Notes: generated from the sequence alone by a model not told the origin. A DNA stretch of 64,000 nucleotides from Apteryx mantelli (GCF_036417845.1 NC_089984.1:29857447-29921446); one strand, 5' to 3'. Positions 8,106-21,060 are shown, numbered from the stretch's first letter. Translations and numbers: made by a program.

Positions 8106-11100
8106 CTACACGGAGCTCTCGTCCAGCTTCTCCACCAGCTGCGTGTGTTTCCGCTTCTCCAGGATTTTGCTGAGCTCCTCGGTGAAGGAGGCGCTGTACA
8201 GCGGCGAGGCCAGCGGCTCCTCCTGCTGCTGCAGCAGCATGTAGCTGTTGCCGTTCATCTTGCGCAGCATGTTGGGCAGGGCGCCCACGCCGTTGGTGAG
8301 CTCGGAGGGCAGCGGCGGGGGCGGCGGGGGCGCCGCGGCCGGCGGCTCCTTGGCCGGGGACACCGCCGCCGTGGGGGCCTCGCCGGGGATGATCTGCAAG
8401 CAGCCGTCGGGGTAGGCGAGCCCGTCCTCGTCTTCGTCGTCCTCCTCCTCCTCCTTGCTGCCGCGGCCTTTGCGGAGGCAGTTGGCCGAGACGGTCTGGA
8501 GCTCCACGCTGGAGGGCCGGGGCTCCCCCAGGATGTACTTGCCCTTGCGCTTCTGCAGGCAGGACACATAGAGCAGGACGGCGCTGAGCACCACGCACAG
8601 CCCCACCAGGATGGTGATGGCAGAGACGTAGACGACCTTCATGTCGCCGGCCGCCTGGCTGGCGGCGGGGGGCCGAGGTGGCGGCGTGGCGCTGGCACGG
8701 GGCAGCTCGGGCAGCACGGTGAGGTTGTAGGCGGCCAGCAGCGTCCGGAGCCCGCGCTCCTCGCCATAGCAGCGGTACTCGCCGCTGTGCTCGGGCAGCG
8801 TGTCCATCACCAGCAGCCCGTCCACCCCGACGCGCAGGCGGTCCTGCCCCGCGCCCGGCGCCTCCGTGCCGTTCAGCAGCCACACGGCCCGCGCCAGGTT
8901 GGAGCGCTGGTCGCAGGGCAGCAGCACGTCGTCGCCCCGCAGCACCATCCGGTTCTTCCGCGGCGGGAAGACTGCAGGAAGAGACGGCATCGCACCGCGC
9001 GCCGGGGCGGGGGGCAGCGCCGCCCCGAAAGGAGGCCATCGACCCCGAGGGTCGGAGGCCGGCGCAGCACCCCGCGGCCCCGGGGAGGTGCGGACTCACC
9101 CCAGGGAGGCGCAGACTCACCCCGCGCGGTGCTGTTCCGGCATCCCTCGTTGCCGTGCTGCATGTCCTGCACCAGCACCGTGCTGCGGGACGGGGGGGCG
9201 TCAGCGGCGCGCCGGACGCGCGCCCCGCGGCCAGCCCCAGCCTCCAGCTGCCCCGGGCGCTGCGCAGGGTCCCCGGGGCCCTACCTGTCCGCCGAGGCCG
9301 TCTCCCGGCAGGCCCGGCCGTCCCAGGCGCAGTAGGGGTCGCGGGCCAGGACGCAGTCGTAGCACGAGGCGTAGCGGGCGCAGGTGGCCAGGGGCACCTG
9401 CAGGATCCCGCTGGCCGCCCCCACGTACAGGCTCCTCTGGGGGGGGCAAAGGGCCGGCTCATGGCATCGCCCTCCGCCCCAGCGCGAGAGTGGCCGGGCC
9501 GTGGGGCACCCGGACGCCTTCTAGCCCAGCGCTGAGCCCTGCCCCACGGCGCAGCCCTCCCACAGTGGGGGAGCGCAGGGCAGGGGCCCCAATTCAGACC
9601 GGTGCTGGCGTCTCCAGTGGGGCAGCTGCTCCCACCGCCGCTCCGTTGGGCTCTTTGCCCCATGCATCTGGGCAACACACGGGCCCCGGACGTGTCCCCA
9701 TCCCCCCCCCCCCCCCGCTTCAGCTGCCCCTCACCTGGGTGCGGGAGATCACCAGGGTCTCCACGGGCTGGGGGTCCCTGAACACTTGCACCTCCTCAAT
9801 GATGTGAACGCCGGAGCCCAGCACCACGGCTTTGTGGATCCAGCCGTCTCCTGGAGGGCAGAACGGGGTGAGGAAGGAGCGCAGCCTCGCCCCGGCACCG
9901 CGCTGAGCAGAGACCCTGCAAACTCGGCCCATGCTCACCCGTCCCCATGAAGAGCACGTCGTAGGAGCGCCCGTCGAGGGCCCGCACCCTGTCCACCGCC
10001 AGCCGGCTGTAGGCCACGTTCTTCTTCACCAGCAGCGGCTCCCCGCCGGCCGGCTTCACCTCCTCGAACATGAGGGGGTGCAGCTTCACGAAGTCCAGCA
10101 CGCTGTTGGGCAGGTCCTGCGAGGAGTTGTAGCCCTTCCTGCGGGAGTGGTCCGTGATGCACTGCCCGGGGGAGACACGGATCAGGTGGGACAGGGCTGC
10201 CGCGCGCCCTCGCCCTCCCGCCCTGCGTCCCCGGGCACTCACGGAGCCGGGCCGGGGCTCGGGCACCGTGCCGTCGTAGCGGGACCACTTGCGAGCCGAG
10301 TCCTGGTACTCCATGTAGGGGCCCTCGAAGGCTCGCTGCACCTCGGAGATGCTGTAGCGGCACACGGCCGAGGCCTCCATGGTCCTCCTGGGGGACAGAG
10401 CGCGGCATGAGACACAAACCATATCTACCCTTAATGCACCGCCACAGTCCCCGTCTGCGCATCCAGTATCCCACGCATCTCCACAAACTTCTCCAGTGTC
10501 CCTGTGCAAACTTGCAGTGGGGACGCATCCTGCAGTGGGGAGTCCCGTGGACTGGCGGGGGCGAAGTCCGGAGGATCCAGCATTTCCCTCCATCACCTGC
10601 TCTTCTCCACCCCATCCCAGCAACACCCCGCTCCAGAGCTGCAGCGAGGGCTTTAGTCAAGTCCTTGCGCCGCCTGCACCGCCGCAGGGACGACAGCTGA
10701 GCTTAGAAACCATCCCTCACCCCCAGTCTCTGCTCCCACGTAGGCCAGTGCTATAAATACCCACGAGGTGTCGGGGTCTGCGGAGAGACGGCTCCTCATT
10801 AGCCAGGGAGAGCGTCATCAGCGTTGGCGCAGACACCAGTCGCACCGGGAAAGGCCACCCCTCGCCAGGACACCAGCCCCGCGGCCACCCCAGCCCCGCT
10901 CACCACTGGGCCGAGAGGGTGAAGGCGGCGTAGAAGACGGTGCTGGGCCAGCCGCCCCCGTCCAGGCTGCACACGCTGCGCAGCACCTCGTAGTAGGGCA
11001 TGTAGCAGACCAGGCGGGCTTTCATGAAGGACGTCCACTTGCGCTGCAGGATCTTCTTCCCGCCCAGGTCGCTCTGCAAGGGCAGAGAGGGGCCGTTCGC

Positions 11101-14100
11101 TGGTGGCCGGAGCCGGTCCCCCCTCTGTGTCCCACCACCGTGCTGCGCGCAGCTCTTCCCACAGCACCTGGCGAGCGGCTGACGGAGGGGGAGCACCCAT
11201 CCCCGGGGCCGGGGTCCAGCAGGGAGGGCTCACAGTGCTTCGCCCCCCAGGGCTGTTTGCCAGCCCCACGTCACGCAGGAGGATGCCCGCGCCGGGGGCT
11301 TCCCCGGAGAGCGAGCTCCCGCAACCCCACAGGAGCAGGAAAGGACCAGGGCTGAGAGCTGGAGACCGAGTTAAGCCGGAGCAGGAGGGATGAAATGAGC
11401 CAAGCTGTAGTTTTCCCTTGGGACATGCATCCTGTTCTGCCCGTGCCTCAGTGCCTCAGTTTCCCCCGAGGTGCAACACAGTGCCCGGTGCCGGTGCTTC
11501 GCTCCCCGCGGCCAGGAGCATCCCTACCTTGCACACGCGGGCCACCCTGGCCACCCGGGCCGCCTGGCTCTTGTCGAAGAAGGACGTGGTCTCCTCGCCG
11601 GCCCGCTCCGTGAAGAAGTAGTAGATTTTGTCGTCGTCACCCACGGGGCTGTCCCGGCTCTCGCGGACCAGCACGGAGGCCACGAACTCGGCGTCTGGGG
11701 GACGCCGAGACAAAGGTTGGAGACCTGCAGCGGGGGCCTGTGCCCAGGTCCCTCCTGCCTCAGTTTCCCCTCGCGGTGGACCAGGCGGGACAAGCCCAGG
11801 ACACCCCGGGACGCTCCGACCGCCTCTGCCCCGGGCAATGGGCTGCGCCCCACCACCCGCCCCAGGGCCCACGACGCCAGTCCCAGGGGGGACGGGGATG
11901 GCTCACCGTTCAGCCAGTGCAACGGGGACTCCTCGGTCTTCAGCGGCCGCTGGTGCAGGTTCCTCCTGATGTCGGGGAGGCTCCGAAACTCGTAGCGCGT
12001 GGCCGTGTACAAGCCGCCGTCTGGGCAGGGCAGAGACCCGTGAGCGCGGCCCTGGCCCGCGTGCCACGGGGACAGCACGGACCACCCGAAAGCAGCCGGC
12101 GTCCACGTGCCCCGGGGGGAGGAGGAGGAAAGAGCAGGCCCCGGTTTGCTACGGGGCTGCAGCCCCCCGCAAGCTGGGGTGCCCCCGAGGGAGCACGGGG
12201 GGACAGGGACAGGGCCGGTGGCATCCCAGATGTCACCACCAGGCTTGGAGAAGGTGCCGCTTACCCACGATGAGACCGGTGTAGCCGCGGGAGGGGTCGT
12301 ACGGGCATTTCTCCTTGCCTTCCTCGAAGTGGGATGGTAACGTGAACCTGTCGGCGTCCTGGGGGGGCAGGGGACACGGTGAGCCAGGAGGGGACCCGGT
12401 GAGCCAGGAGGGGACCCAGTGAGCCAGGAGGGGACGGTTAGCCAGGAGGGGACCCGGTGAGCCAGGAGGGGACCCGGTGAGCCAGGAGGCCCCATCACCT
12501 GCCCCGGCTTTGCTCTCCCCGTGCAACTCCCCAGCAAGTCCATGCCTGGCTCCCCGGGTCCCAGGTGACGTCCGTGTCACCGCGGGAACTGTTTTCTTTG
12601 GGGTTTGCAGTTCAAAGTGCCCCGAATAATGATGCTCCTGAGCGCGACTCCCAGGGCGCGCGACGGCCCCGGGCAGCGGGAGCAAAACCAGGCGGGCTGC
12701 ACGGCAGCGGGAACGGGCAGGGAGCACGGGCACGGCCGGCCGCAGGACCCCCGCGAGGGCGCACAGCTCTCCTGGGCCCCGTCACCTCCCCGGCCCCAGG
12801 AGGGATGTGGGCGAAGGGCAGCCGCCACGCGGGGGTTAAAGTCTCGCTGCCGAGGGACACGGTGTCCTGCCGTGAGTCACGGCCCCGCGGGGGGACCCTT
12901 GGGCTGGCCCAGGAAGTCCCCGGGGAGGGACGGCTGCGTCAGCCCCAGCACCCGTCGCCATCACCAGCACGCTCGCCACGGCCACCAGCCAGTCCCCAAG
13001 GGGACTTGATGGAGATGGGGCCAAGGACTGCTTTGGGAAGGGGTCTTGTGACCCACCAGCCCGGGGACACGCTGGGTCACTGACGCCCTCGGGGACACGG
13101 AGGAGGCGGCGCGGCTGGCGCACCTCCGCGCCGGCACGTCCCAGCCCTGGCGATCCTGCGCTCCTCCCGGCACGGCCCCGATCCCCTGCTCCGGGGTCAG
13201 AGTCCGACACGCTCCCAGGGCCGGGGTGGGGACGCCCAGACGTCCGCCCGCGTCACGGCGGCTGCACCCCGGGCGCCCGCTGCCCCAGCCCTGCCTCTCC
13301 CGGCGCCCGGGGTCGCTCGTCCTCCCCGTGGGGCGCGCGGCGGCGAAACGGCACCGAAGCCCCAGCGCTGCCCGAGCGGCCGGGACGCCCCGAGCAGCGG
13401 GTCCGACGCTCCGCGGGTGCTTCGCCGAGCTTTTCCGCGCAGCGCGAGGGCGGACGCGGCGCGGGGGGGCGGTTTGGGGGCGGCAGGAGAGGCGGAGGGC
13501 TCGGCGACCGCGGGGCCCCGCGCACTCACGATGGAGGTGCAGAGCGGGTGGAAGGCGTACGTCCCGCAGGCGTACAGGTGGGTGCTGTTCAGCCGCTGCA
13601 GAAACCGCACGTGGTTGAAGCACTCGGTCTGCGGGGTTGGGGGGGGGGGACACGAGCGTTACCGCCGGGGCCGAGCGCCGCGGCCCCTCCTCGCCCGGCG
13701 CCCCGCGGCCGGCTCTACCTTGTTGTTTTTGCCCTTCTGCAGACAGTCCAGCTGCTTCTCCGGAGACGCTTCCCAGTGGATCTGCAGCGGGAAGAGGGGC
13801 TGTCGCTCCCCGAATGCCGCCGGCCCCCCTCCACGAGGGGGACTGAGTTTCGTGGTGGGAGACCACGAGCTCGGGGCAACGGGATTTGGAGAGGCTTAAT
13901 TAACCCAAAGCATCAGCCCTTTCCCTGCATCGCAATCAGCCTCCTGGGCGGCCCCAAGCCTGCACGATCCGCGCGTCGCCGGCGGCTCCGGGAATGCCAG
14001 GCCGCAGGGTCGAACGCCTTCGGGCCCTCTTGCCGTGGGGGTGGCGGGGGGCGGCTCATCCCACGCCGGCTCCCAGCTCGAGGACTGGGAGGAGATGGCG

Positions 14101-17100
14101 CAGCGGCAGCCCGGGGCCACCAGCACCGGGGAAAGGGGCAGAGGCCGGGGGAGAAGAGCAAGGCAGGTGCAAGGAGACACGGGGACGGGCTGGGGGACGG
14201 GCAAGGCCCCCGCTCACCATCCGGTGGGAGCCGTCCGCCACGTCGCTGGAGTTGAGGGCGAAGATGGCCCCCCGGGCGCCCACGTAGAGGACGCTGCGCT
14301 CGTCCTCCAGCAGCAGCGTGGTGTAGTTGAGGGTGCGGGTGCTGAAGCGCCGCACGCCGGAGAGCTCTGCGCGGGGAAGGAGAGGGCAGGGCTGAGGCCG
14401 GCCCTCGCTGCGGCACGCGAGGGCTCAGCCCGGCTGGGGCGGCAGGACGCCAGCGTCCGGATGGAGCATCCGTCCTTGGGCAGAGAGGACCGTGCTCCCC
14501 AGGCGGGGAGCGGGCCTGAAAATGAAAACCTCTTCTGGGGGGAAAGGCTCAAAGCGGTTTTCTCTGCAAAGCGTGCAGCAGCAGGCTCGCTTTCCTTCCT
14601 GTTTTCTCTCCAAACACATCTGTTCTCCTCCCTGAACCTCTACTGAAAGTGCTCGCTGGGGTGTTAGCAAACACTTCACGCTCCATAGCGGAGGTCTGGG
14701 TAAGAGAGAAAACAGCAGCACGGTGAGAAACCGAGCTGCTTCTCCTGTAAAATACGCCAAAGACTGTTTGCTCGGGTTTGGTTTTCCCCCGCCGGAAATA
14801 AGACGGCTTTTACCGGGGTCTAGGAGGTCTCACCCCAGACCCCAGCCCGAGCCAGGAAGACCAACAAATGTTTGCAGGGCGCTGAGGAGGTACGCGCCAA
14901 GCGTCATCGGCCAGACGGCGCTGGGTGCCAGCAGCTACGGCAGGAGCGAAGCAAGCAGGGAAGGTTTGGTAGGAGGCAGAAGACACTAATTGCTTTCGGG
15001 CTCACAGTGGAAAACTCTCCCCGTTAATTAAAGCCGCAGCCCAGACTCCGGAGCTGCGAGCATCCATGTCCAGTAAGGACCCACCAGGCTGCTTAGCAAA
15101 CTGCTAGAGGAAGCGAAAACAAGCCCGCAGGGACCCTCTGGGCAGAGCGAGGTCTCGAACGAACCCAGCCAGCCCAAAGGGAAGGATGCAAAAACCTGAA
15201 CCAAAACTGCAGTGAAAGGGGGCGGCTCGTCGCGGCTCACCTGAAAGCTCTGCCCAGCAACACCCCCACCCAGCTTAACGCCCCGCGGTCACCGTGTCCT
15301 CCGTCCCCACCTGCTCCCTGCCTTAGAAATCAACAGCAAAACTCACCAGCAGCAAAACCTCTCCCTCTGCCTGACCCCAGACCCCGCCACAAGGAGAGGG
15401 AGCGGGGGCTGCCTGGACCTGCCGTCACGCTGCGCCTTCTCTCAGGGCCAAAGTCACCCCAAATTTCCGCCTCGGAGCACGTGAGCCTCCTTGCAGACCT
15501 GTCCCTCCTCAGGAGGGAATTACTCCTCCTCGGCTCCGGGGGAGGGAGAGCTGGAGCCAAAGGCGGCATCGCCTGGGGGGAGAAGGATCCTCCTCCTCCT
15601 CCTCCTCCTGCAAGTGGTGACCATCTCCCATCAACCGCTGAGGCCGGAAAGGCCGCGTGGCTTCCCGTAGAGCCGCCTGCCCGCGGACGGGCTGCAAGAT
15701 CCGCTTGGCTCCCAGCCCCCACGGGCTGCTCCTCCAGCTTCAAACCATGGGAAGGGAAAGGGAAGCGGAAGGGAAAACACGAGGGGCGAAGCTGGGAATC
15801 CCCTGCCAGATCTTCCATCCCCTCTCTCAACCCATCTGCACCAACCAAGCTGACTGCTCCCTCCCGAACAACCCTCGGCCCCAAGCATGTGCCCGGATGC
15901 AGCCTCCGCAGCTCGCAGGGGATGCAGCACCTCTGCAACGGGGCAGCACAGAGGGGACGGCGAGGGGATGGTACTGCCCAGCTCTGCTGAGGCAACGGCA
16001 CAGCCAGACCGGGCTGTTGGGCTTAAATAGCAAGGCTGGAGAAGCCGCTCGGCCGCCTGAGGCACAACCACACTGTAGGGCTTGCTGCCACAGGAGATGC
16101 TGGAGACCAAGAACTCAACCAAAGACAGTTAGGCAAAATCACGGAAGGAAACTTACTGAAGACTATTAAAACCATGATGGATGGATGCCCAGGCCCAATG
16201 CCCAGGCTGACGGTGAGGTGCTGGGGACTAGCCAAGGTGCACCCCGTGCATGCACTTGTCCTTGTGCCCTTGTCCCCCTCTTGCTGTCAGAGAGATGCCA
16301 CCAGGCTGGGCAGGCCCAGCAGGGCCATTCCCCACCCATCCATCCCACTCAGGGGGCTCAGGGCACATCAGCTCTGGGCACCCAACACAAGACAGCCAGA
16401 CAGGCTCCAATTTCTGGAGCTCAAGTGACTGGAGGCCACCCCATAGCCTCCCCACCATGGTCAGTCCCCCATCCTGTGCTCCAGGCAATGCTTAGGCTGA
16501 TGAAGGCTAAACACAGTCACGATGCACCAAATACCTTGCAGGAAAGACCCCAAGTCTCACTTGCCACCACTAAGGCCCATGCACCCCCATCAAGCCTGTG
16601 GCGCTGCCCCATGCGTCCCAACTGCACTGGCACTTGGATGCCTGGCCAGAAAGCAAAGCCCATGGGCACCTCAGCTGCAGGCACCGGCATCTTTTACGCT
16701 GTGTTTCCTCCTGCCTCCATGCTATCACCACCTGGCACATCCGTACGGAGTCACAACCATCCCTTTGGAGCAGTCCACCCTCCTCCTCTGCCATGGAGGA
16801 GAAGCAGTGGCCAGTTAAGACCTAACTTTTAAAGACCTAACTCTTTAAAACTGTCCCATCTTTTTCAGATAAGTCCAAAAAGAGGGAAAGACGACATTCA
16901 AGGTGGGTTTTTCCTCCTGACTTGCTTGGAGATTCCCAGCAGCCCTTCTCTTGGGCCAGCACCCCACCATCCCTGGTGGACCGGCTCTGCCCCAAGGGAC
17001 CGGCCAAGAGCACCTGGCGCTGGCAGGTGAGCTTCCCCCATTGCAAAGCAGCCCCTCCGGGCACTTCCCGGACGCCTGGGCTCAACTGTCCCGCAGACGC

Positions 17101-17420
17101 CGGGCTGTGCCCCGTGCCTGCCCGCTGGGGACGTCCCCGCCGCAGGGCTACCCCGGCTCGCGGACACCCAGTCCTGCTTGAAGCAGGGGCAGCACCGAGC
17201 CAGTCAGGTCTTGAAAACCTTCAAGGATGGAGATGCCACCACCTCTCCCATTCCCACCCTCATGGGGAAAAAGAGAGGACACCCGGCACATGCTCTTACC
17301 GTCAAAGGTGACCGTCGTCCTGGGGGTGGCGTCCAGATCGGTGGCCGAGCGCCGTGACGGGTAGCCCATCACCGCTGCCACGAAGAGGGCCGCCAGGAGC
17401 TGGGCGGTGCCGCTGCTCAT
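8106..17420 (-). CDS. SEMA4G: Semaphorin 4G, transmembrane guidance ligand, 14 coding exons, complete
   Basis: Class 4 semaphorins are membrane-bound ligands, generally of plexin-B receptors. Exons: 17300-17420, 14218-14366, 13719-13781, 13530-13628, 12265-12358, 11907-12020, 11528-11694, 10904-11073, 10243-10387, 9939-10161, 9735-9850, 9285-9436, 9121-9182, 8106-8971. All borders are GT-AG and phases match, giving 846 residues (human ~840). Parts: signal peptide ~1-19; Sema domain ~40-480 with VARVARVCK and [11 protein letters not shown] cysteine cluster ([18 protein letters not shown]) ~505-535; Ig-like domain ~565-645; membrane span ~671-695; acidic run [10 protein letters not shown]; polyproline PPPPPPLP; and C-terminal ESSV, a class I PDZ-binding motif. 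The ATG at 17418-17420 is followed directly by a good signal peptide. Possible acceptors at 17469 and 17454 suggest a non-coding exon upstream. Some introns are under 110 bp. Confidence 0.97.
9702..9716. repeat. C15 homopolymer in SEMA4G intron 11
   Basis: A run of fifteen C on the plus strand (G15 in the transcript) begins about 18 nt after the exon 11 donor at 9735/9734. Intronic G-runs near donors often aid splicing, and such runs are also length-unstable. Confidence 0.9.
12378..12492. repeat. 20-bp minisatellite in SEMA4G intron 4
   Basis: Six units of GGTGAGCCAGGAGGGGACCC or a close variant start at 12378, 12398, 12418, 12436, 12456 and 12476; one unit is 18 bp. The array begins about 20 bp from the exon 5 acceptor, so on the transcript it lies directly upstream of the polypyrimidine tract. 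Confidence 0.92.
14367..17299 (-). other. SEMA4G: SEMA4G intron 1
   Basis: This 2.9 kb intron is the longest in the gene. It holds a (TCC)n run at 15588-15609, an A/T-richer part at 14500-14820, and otherwise moderately GC-rich unique sequence. Human SEMA4G hosts the primate microRNA MIR608; I see no counterpart here and would not expect one in a bird. Confidence 0.8.
15588..15609 (+). repeat. (TCC)n microsatellite
   Basis: Seven uninterrupted TCC triplets in SEMA4G intron 1. Confidence 0.9.
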
Positions 17421-19924
17421 CTTCCCCGGCCCCTGGCGAGGGCGGCCGCCGGGCTGGGGAAGCGGGTCCTGGGGACGGGCTCACCAGCTCCCCGGGACCG
17501 GTCCGGCCGCCGAGCGCCCCTGAAACGCAGAGCACCAGGTCGGACGCCCCGCTCCCCCCACGCACCGCAAGGCGACGGGCTTCGGTTGCTCTTCAGGGAA
17601 GAGCGACCCCGCGTTCGTTCTGCCCTCTCCATCCGCCTCCCTAAATGTCACGCGAGCGGCGTCCGGGCAGAGACGTTTCCAGAAGAGGCGACACGAATAA
17701 CACCTCGATTTAGCCCCCTTCTCCCAGGGTTTCTACGCGTGACGCTGAAACACGTAAAGGCGCCGCGGTTAGCGCCGCGCTGGGAGCGCTCGCGGTTAAT
17801 TGCTCTGCGCCGCGCAAGCGCTCCCGCCTCGGCCGCCTGCGTAACCCCTGCGGCTGCTCGGCAGAGGAACAGAGATGCCCCGGGGCCGAAATCCCGTCCC
17901 CGCGGCGCCGGGGGCCGACACCCCCCCGGGCGTGCAGGAGGTGCGCCCCGGCACGCGCCGCTGCTGCCTGCATCTCGGCGCCGACCCTGGTGCCGCACAG
18001 CTCGGCCAGAGCGGAGCGGAGCGGAGCATCGTCCTCCCCGGCGCCGGGAGGAGAGGTGCAGGCAGGACCCACCCCGGGGTGCTGCTCCTTTGGGGGCGCA
18101 GGTCGCCGCTCGCCTGCCTGCCGCGGCGGCCCCCCGCCCCGTGCTGCCAAACCCAGCCCCCTGCCTGCTCCTTCCTTTGCTCCGGGCCATTGCCTCGCCC
18201 GGCTCCTCCTGTCCCACGGACACGCTTTAGCAGAGACAATCGGTCACGGTCCCCCAAAAGCGCCGCGCGGTCGGGGGAAGGAAAGGGAGAAGAAAGGAGC
18301 TATTCTTCCCGGGCTGCTGAGAGGCTTTCCATTGCATCCCACCCGAGAAGCGTGGATGGGAAAGAGCGCCCGAGTCTGCCGGGCTGAGCGGGGCTGGGGA
18401 ACCAGCATTTCGGTAACCCGAATCCCGCTCCCCAGGGGTGCCTGCTGCAGGACGGGATGAGCCGAAGGGCTCCGCTCCTTCCCTGAAAGCACCCAGCTGG
18501 GACTGATACACGTCCAGCCAAGCCAAAAGCCCTGCAGCCCCTTCAGGAAGCGAGAAGCCAGGCAGGAAAGAAAGGGAAACCCCAAACATGTGGAGAACAG
18601 CTCTCCTCGCCTCGCCGCCGCTGCAAGAGCCCAGGTGTTTTCTGTTTCCCGTTCGCCTCCCGCAGGCCCCGGCGAAACAGGCTCCTTCCTCGGCAGAGCA
18701 TCCGCAAGGAGCCGCATGCCGCGGCCTCCCGTCCCCGGCGCGACTCACGCCTTGAGCCCTGCCGCGGAGCCCGCGCGCTGCAAGCGCCCCACGTTTTTTT
18801 GGGGAGGGCACATAGCTTTGAGACACTTGTCCCCAGAGCTCCCCCCCTCCTCCCCCAAAACCAGGAGCCCCTTGAGGACGGAGGCGCGGGGGCAGGACGT
18901 TTCGGACCGCGAGCCCAAGCGGAAAGCAGGCAGCAACACGGCACAACGGAAAACCGATACAGGAGCCGTTTGGCATCTTCATCAAGTCCTTTCCAGGGAG
19001 AATGGTGGGTTTTTTTCCCCCACCCCCAGTGTTTTTCCACTAGATTTCAGTTTCTCTTTCATCAAAGCTGCCTTGAAGTTTAGCATCCACCTCGGATCCG
19101 GTTCCAGCCAGGAAGCAAACCCCGGCCAAAACCACCTAAACAGCCGGCGATCCGATCTACCCCTGCAAATCCCGCCTAATCCAAGCACGCCGACGACCCC
19201 CCCGCTTCAGCGGGAGGCGTAAAACCACCGTGCCCGGAGCCCATTAAGCAAGGCGGCCTGCCGGCGCGGCCGGCTATCGCCGGTCCCCATCGCCCGCCGC
19301 TTGTGCACGATTTTTAGCGGCGGCCCGGCGCCCGAGGGGAGCCGCCAGCTCAGCCGTGGCGGAGCGAGGCAGGCAGCGGCACGTCCCAGCGAGATCAAAG
19401 CTCCGCGGGGAGAGTCGCTGGGAGAGAAGGGGCCGCCGGTGAATCACGGCTCCTCGCTCATGCACACGCGGCGGGAGACGGGATGAGCATCGCCGCCGCG
19501 GGGGCTCCGGGCCGCGGGTACCGCGCAGCATCCCTCCGGATGGCCGCGGGGAAAAGCGCGGCCAGGGCAGGGGCAGGGGCATCCGCACCACGGAGCCAGC
19601 CCAAGAAGCCACCGCCATCCTGCCCCCAGCTCCCGCTTGCCGAAAGGGAGCCCAGCCCGGAGAAGGGGGCCGTTAGTGGCCATCGCCGCGCCGTAAATCC
19701 CGCCTGTTTCTTCTCAGTGCCCGCTTTCGCTTCTCGGCGTCTGCCGCGGGAATAACCCCCCCGTCTCCTCTCGGCCGCATCGCCTGACGCCCGGCACAGC
19801 GATAGCCGCTGCAGGAAAAGCAGCCAGTTAATTTTGAAGGCGCTAACGAGGAACGAGACGGTCGGGTAACTCTGACCAGGAGACCTCCCCGTGAAGCAGC
19901 TAGCACTGACGTGTTTGCTTAGGG

Positions 19925-19954
19925 TTTTTTTTTTTTTTTATATATCTATATAAA
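19925..19954 (+). repeat. T15 run followed by TA-rich tract
   Basis: Fifteen T are followed by TATATATCTATATAAACC within GC-rich sequence. The TATAAA-like end resembles a TATA box by chance, but no start or exon follows that I can support. Confidence 0.8.
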
Positions 19955-20419
19955 CCAAACACCCAGCCCTTCGGAAAAGCTGTTCAAACACGCTGGCTGC
20001 AGCCGGTTTCCCTAAAGCAAATACCTCGCCAGGCCTCGGCAGAGGGGAGCTCAGAACCAAACCAAGCGAAAGGCAGAAGGGCTTTCAGGGCGAGCGGGAG
20101 GCGAAACGAGAGGCTGCGTCTCGCTGCAGCGAAACCCCCCCCTTTTTCCCCAGGGGGTCTCCGGCCCCGGCGGGCAGCCTGTCCTGGGGGGGGCACGGCG
20201 GGTTTGCCCCGCGGCAGCACGTTCCCGCGGGCGGGCGCGCACGCTCGGTTCACCTCCGGCGGGGGCAAACGATCCCTGAACTTTGCTTGCCGCCCACGGC
20301 CAGGGCAAGGAGGCGAACGGGCCCGCCGGGCAGCGCCGGCCTTTATCGCAAAGCAAACGCCGTGCGGCGAGCCGCCCTCGGTCTAAAATTTAACCAGCGC
20401 GAGCACGGAGCCAGCGCCG

Positions 20420-20455
20420 AAAAAAAAATAAATAAGTAAAAATAAAATAAATAAA
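20420..20455 (+). repeat. A-rich (AATA)n-like tract
   Basis: A-run followed by AATA/AAAT units. It resembles the tail of a retroposed sequence, but no element body is recognisable on either side. Confidence 0.75.
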
Positions 20456-20696
20456 GCGTAAGGGCTGCGCGGGGCGGGCGGGCAGGGCAGGGGCCGCGGG
20501 AGCCGCCTTCGGGATCAGCCCCCGCTGCCGCCGGGGCTGCGCCTTCCTCCTGCTTCCAGAGGAGCAACGACAGCCGTTTCCAAAGGCTCCTTTGCCCGAG
20601 ATCAGATGCAACTTTGTCCTAAAGGACAACTAATCAGTTAGCTGCAAGAGCCAGTTAATGTTTTACTCGAAGGGAAGGGCTGCTCCTCGCCGGTGT

Positions 20697-20727
20697 ATTT
20701 TTTTTATTATTTTTTTTATTTTTTTAA
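20697..20727 (+). repeat. T-rich tract
   Basis: Runs of T interrupted by single A, in a GC-rich setting. Nothing recognisable flanks it. Confidence 0.8.
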
Positions 20728-20984
20728 CCCTGGGAGGCAGAGAAAGAGCAGCAGGGTGTTGAAACCATCTTTGGCCTAGCTCAAAATCGCCACCCGAACA
20801 CCCGTCCCCTCCGCGCCGCCGCGGCCAGCGCTCCCGCGGGGCTGCCAGCGCCCGGACACGTCGTCGGCAGGTATCTCGCGACGTTGATGGCAATCTCTGC
20901 TCCTAGCAAACCCGCCGGCGCAGGAGAAAGCAAGCGAGTGCCCGGGATGGCAAGGGTTAACGCCGGCCTGCCACAGGCGCTACG

Positions 20985-21060
20985 AGATGCTCTAATTGCT
21001 ATTGAATCCTTCACCTTTCCTCTAAGCCGAAAGATAAGAGATCAGGCCAAAAAAAGAAAA
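20985..21060. promoter_or_regulatory. Candidate regulatory islet with GATA site
   Basis: An AT-richer islet in CpG-rich DNA with CTAATTGCTATTGAATCC (homeodomain-like core) and a strong GATA site AGATAAGA at 21032-21039. This is a candidate only; conservation was not tested. Confidence 0.3.

Noticed and set aside
8040-9335. 431-codon plus-strand open frame antisense to SEMA4G exons
   Set aside because: It is the mirror of the real coding exons and has no similarity to a known protein.
14367-17299. Possible MIR608 counterpart in SEMA4G
   Set aside because: MIR608 is a primate microRNA as far as I recall, and no matching hairpin was recognised in these introns.
19925-19960. TATATAAA-like sequence as a core promoter
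   Set aside because: It is the end of a T/TA simple tract, with no exon or start context downstream.
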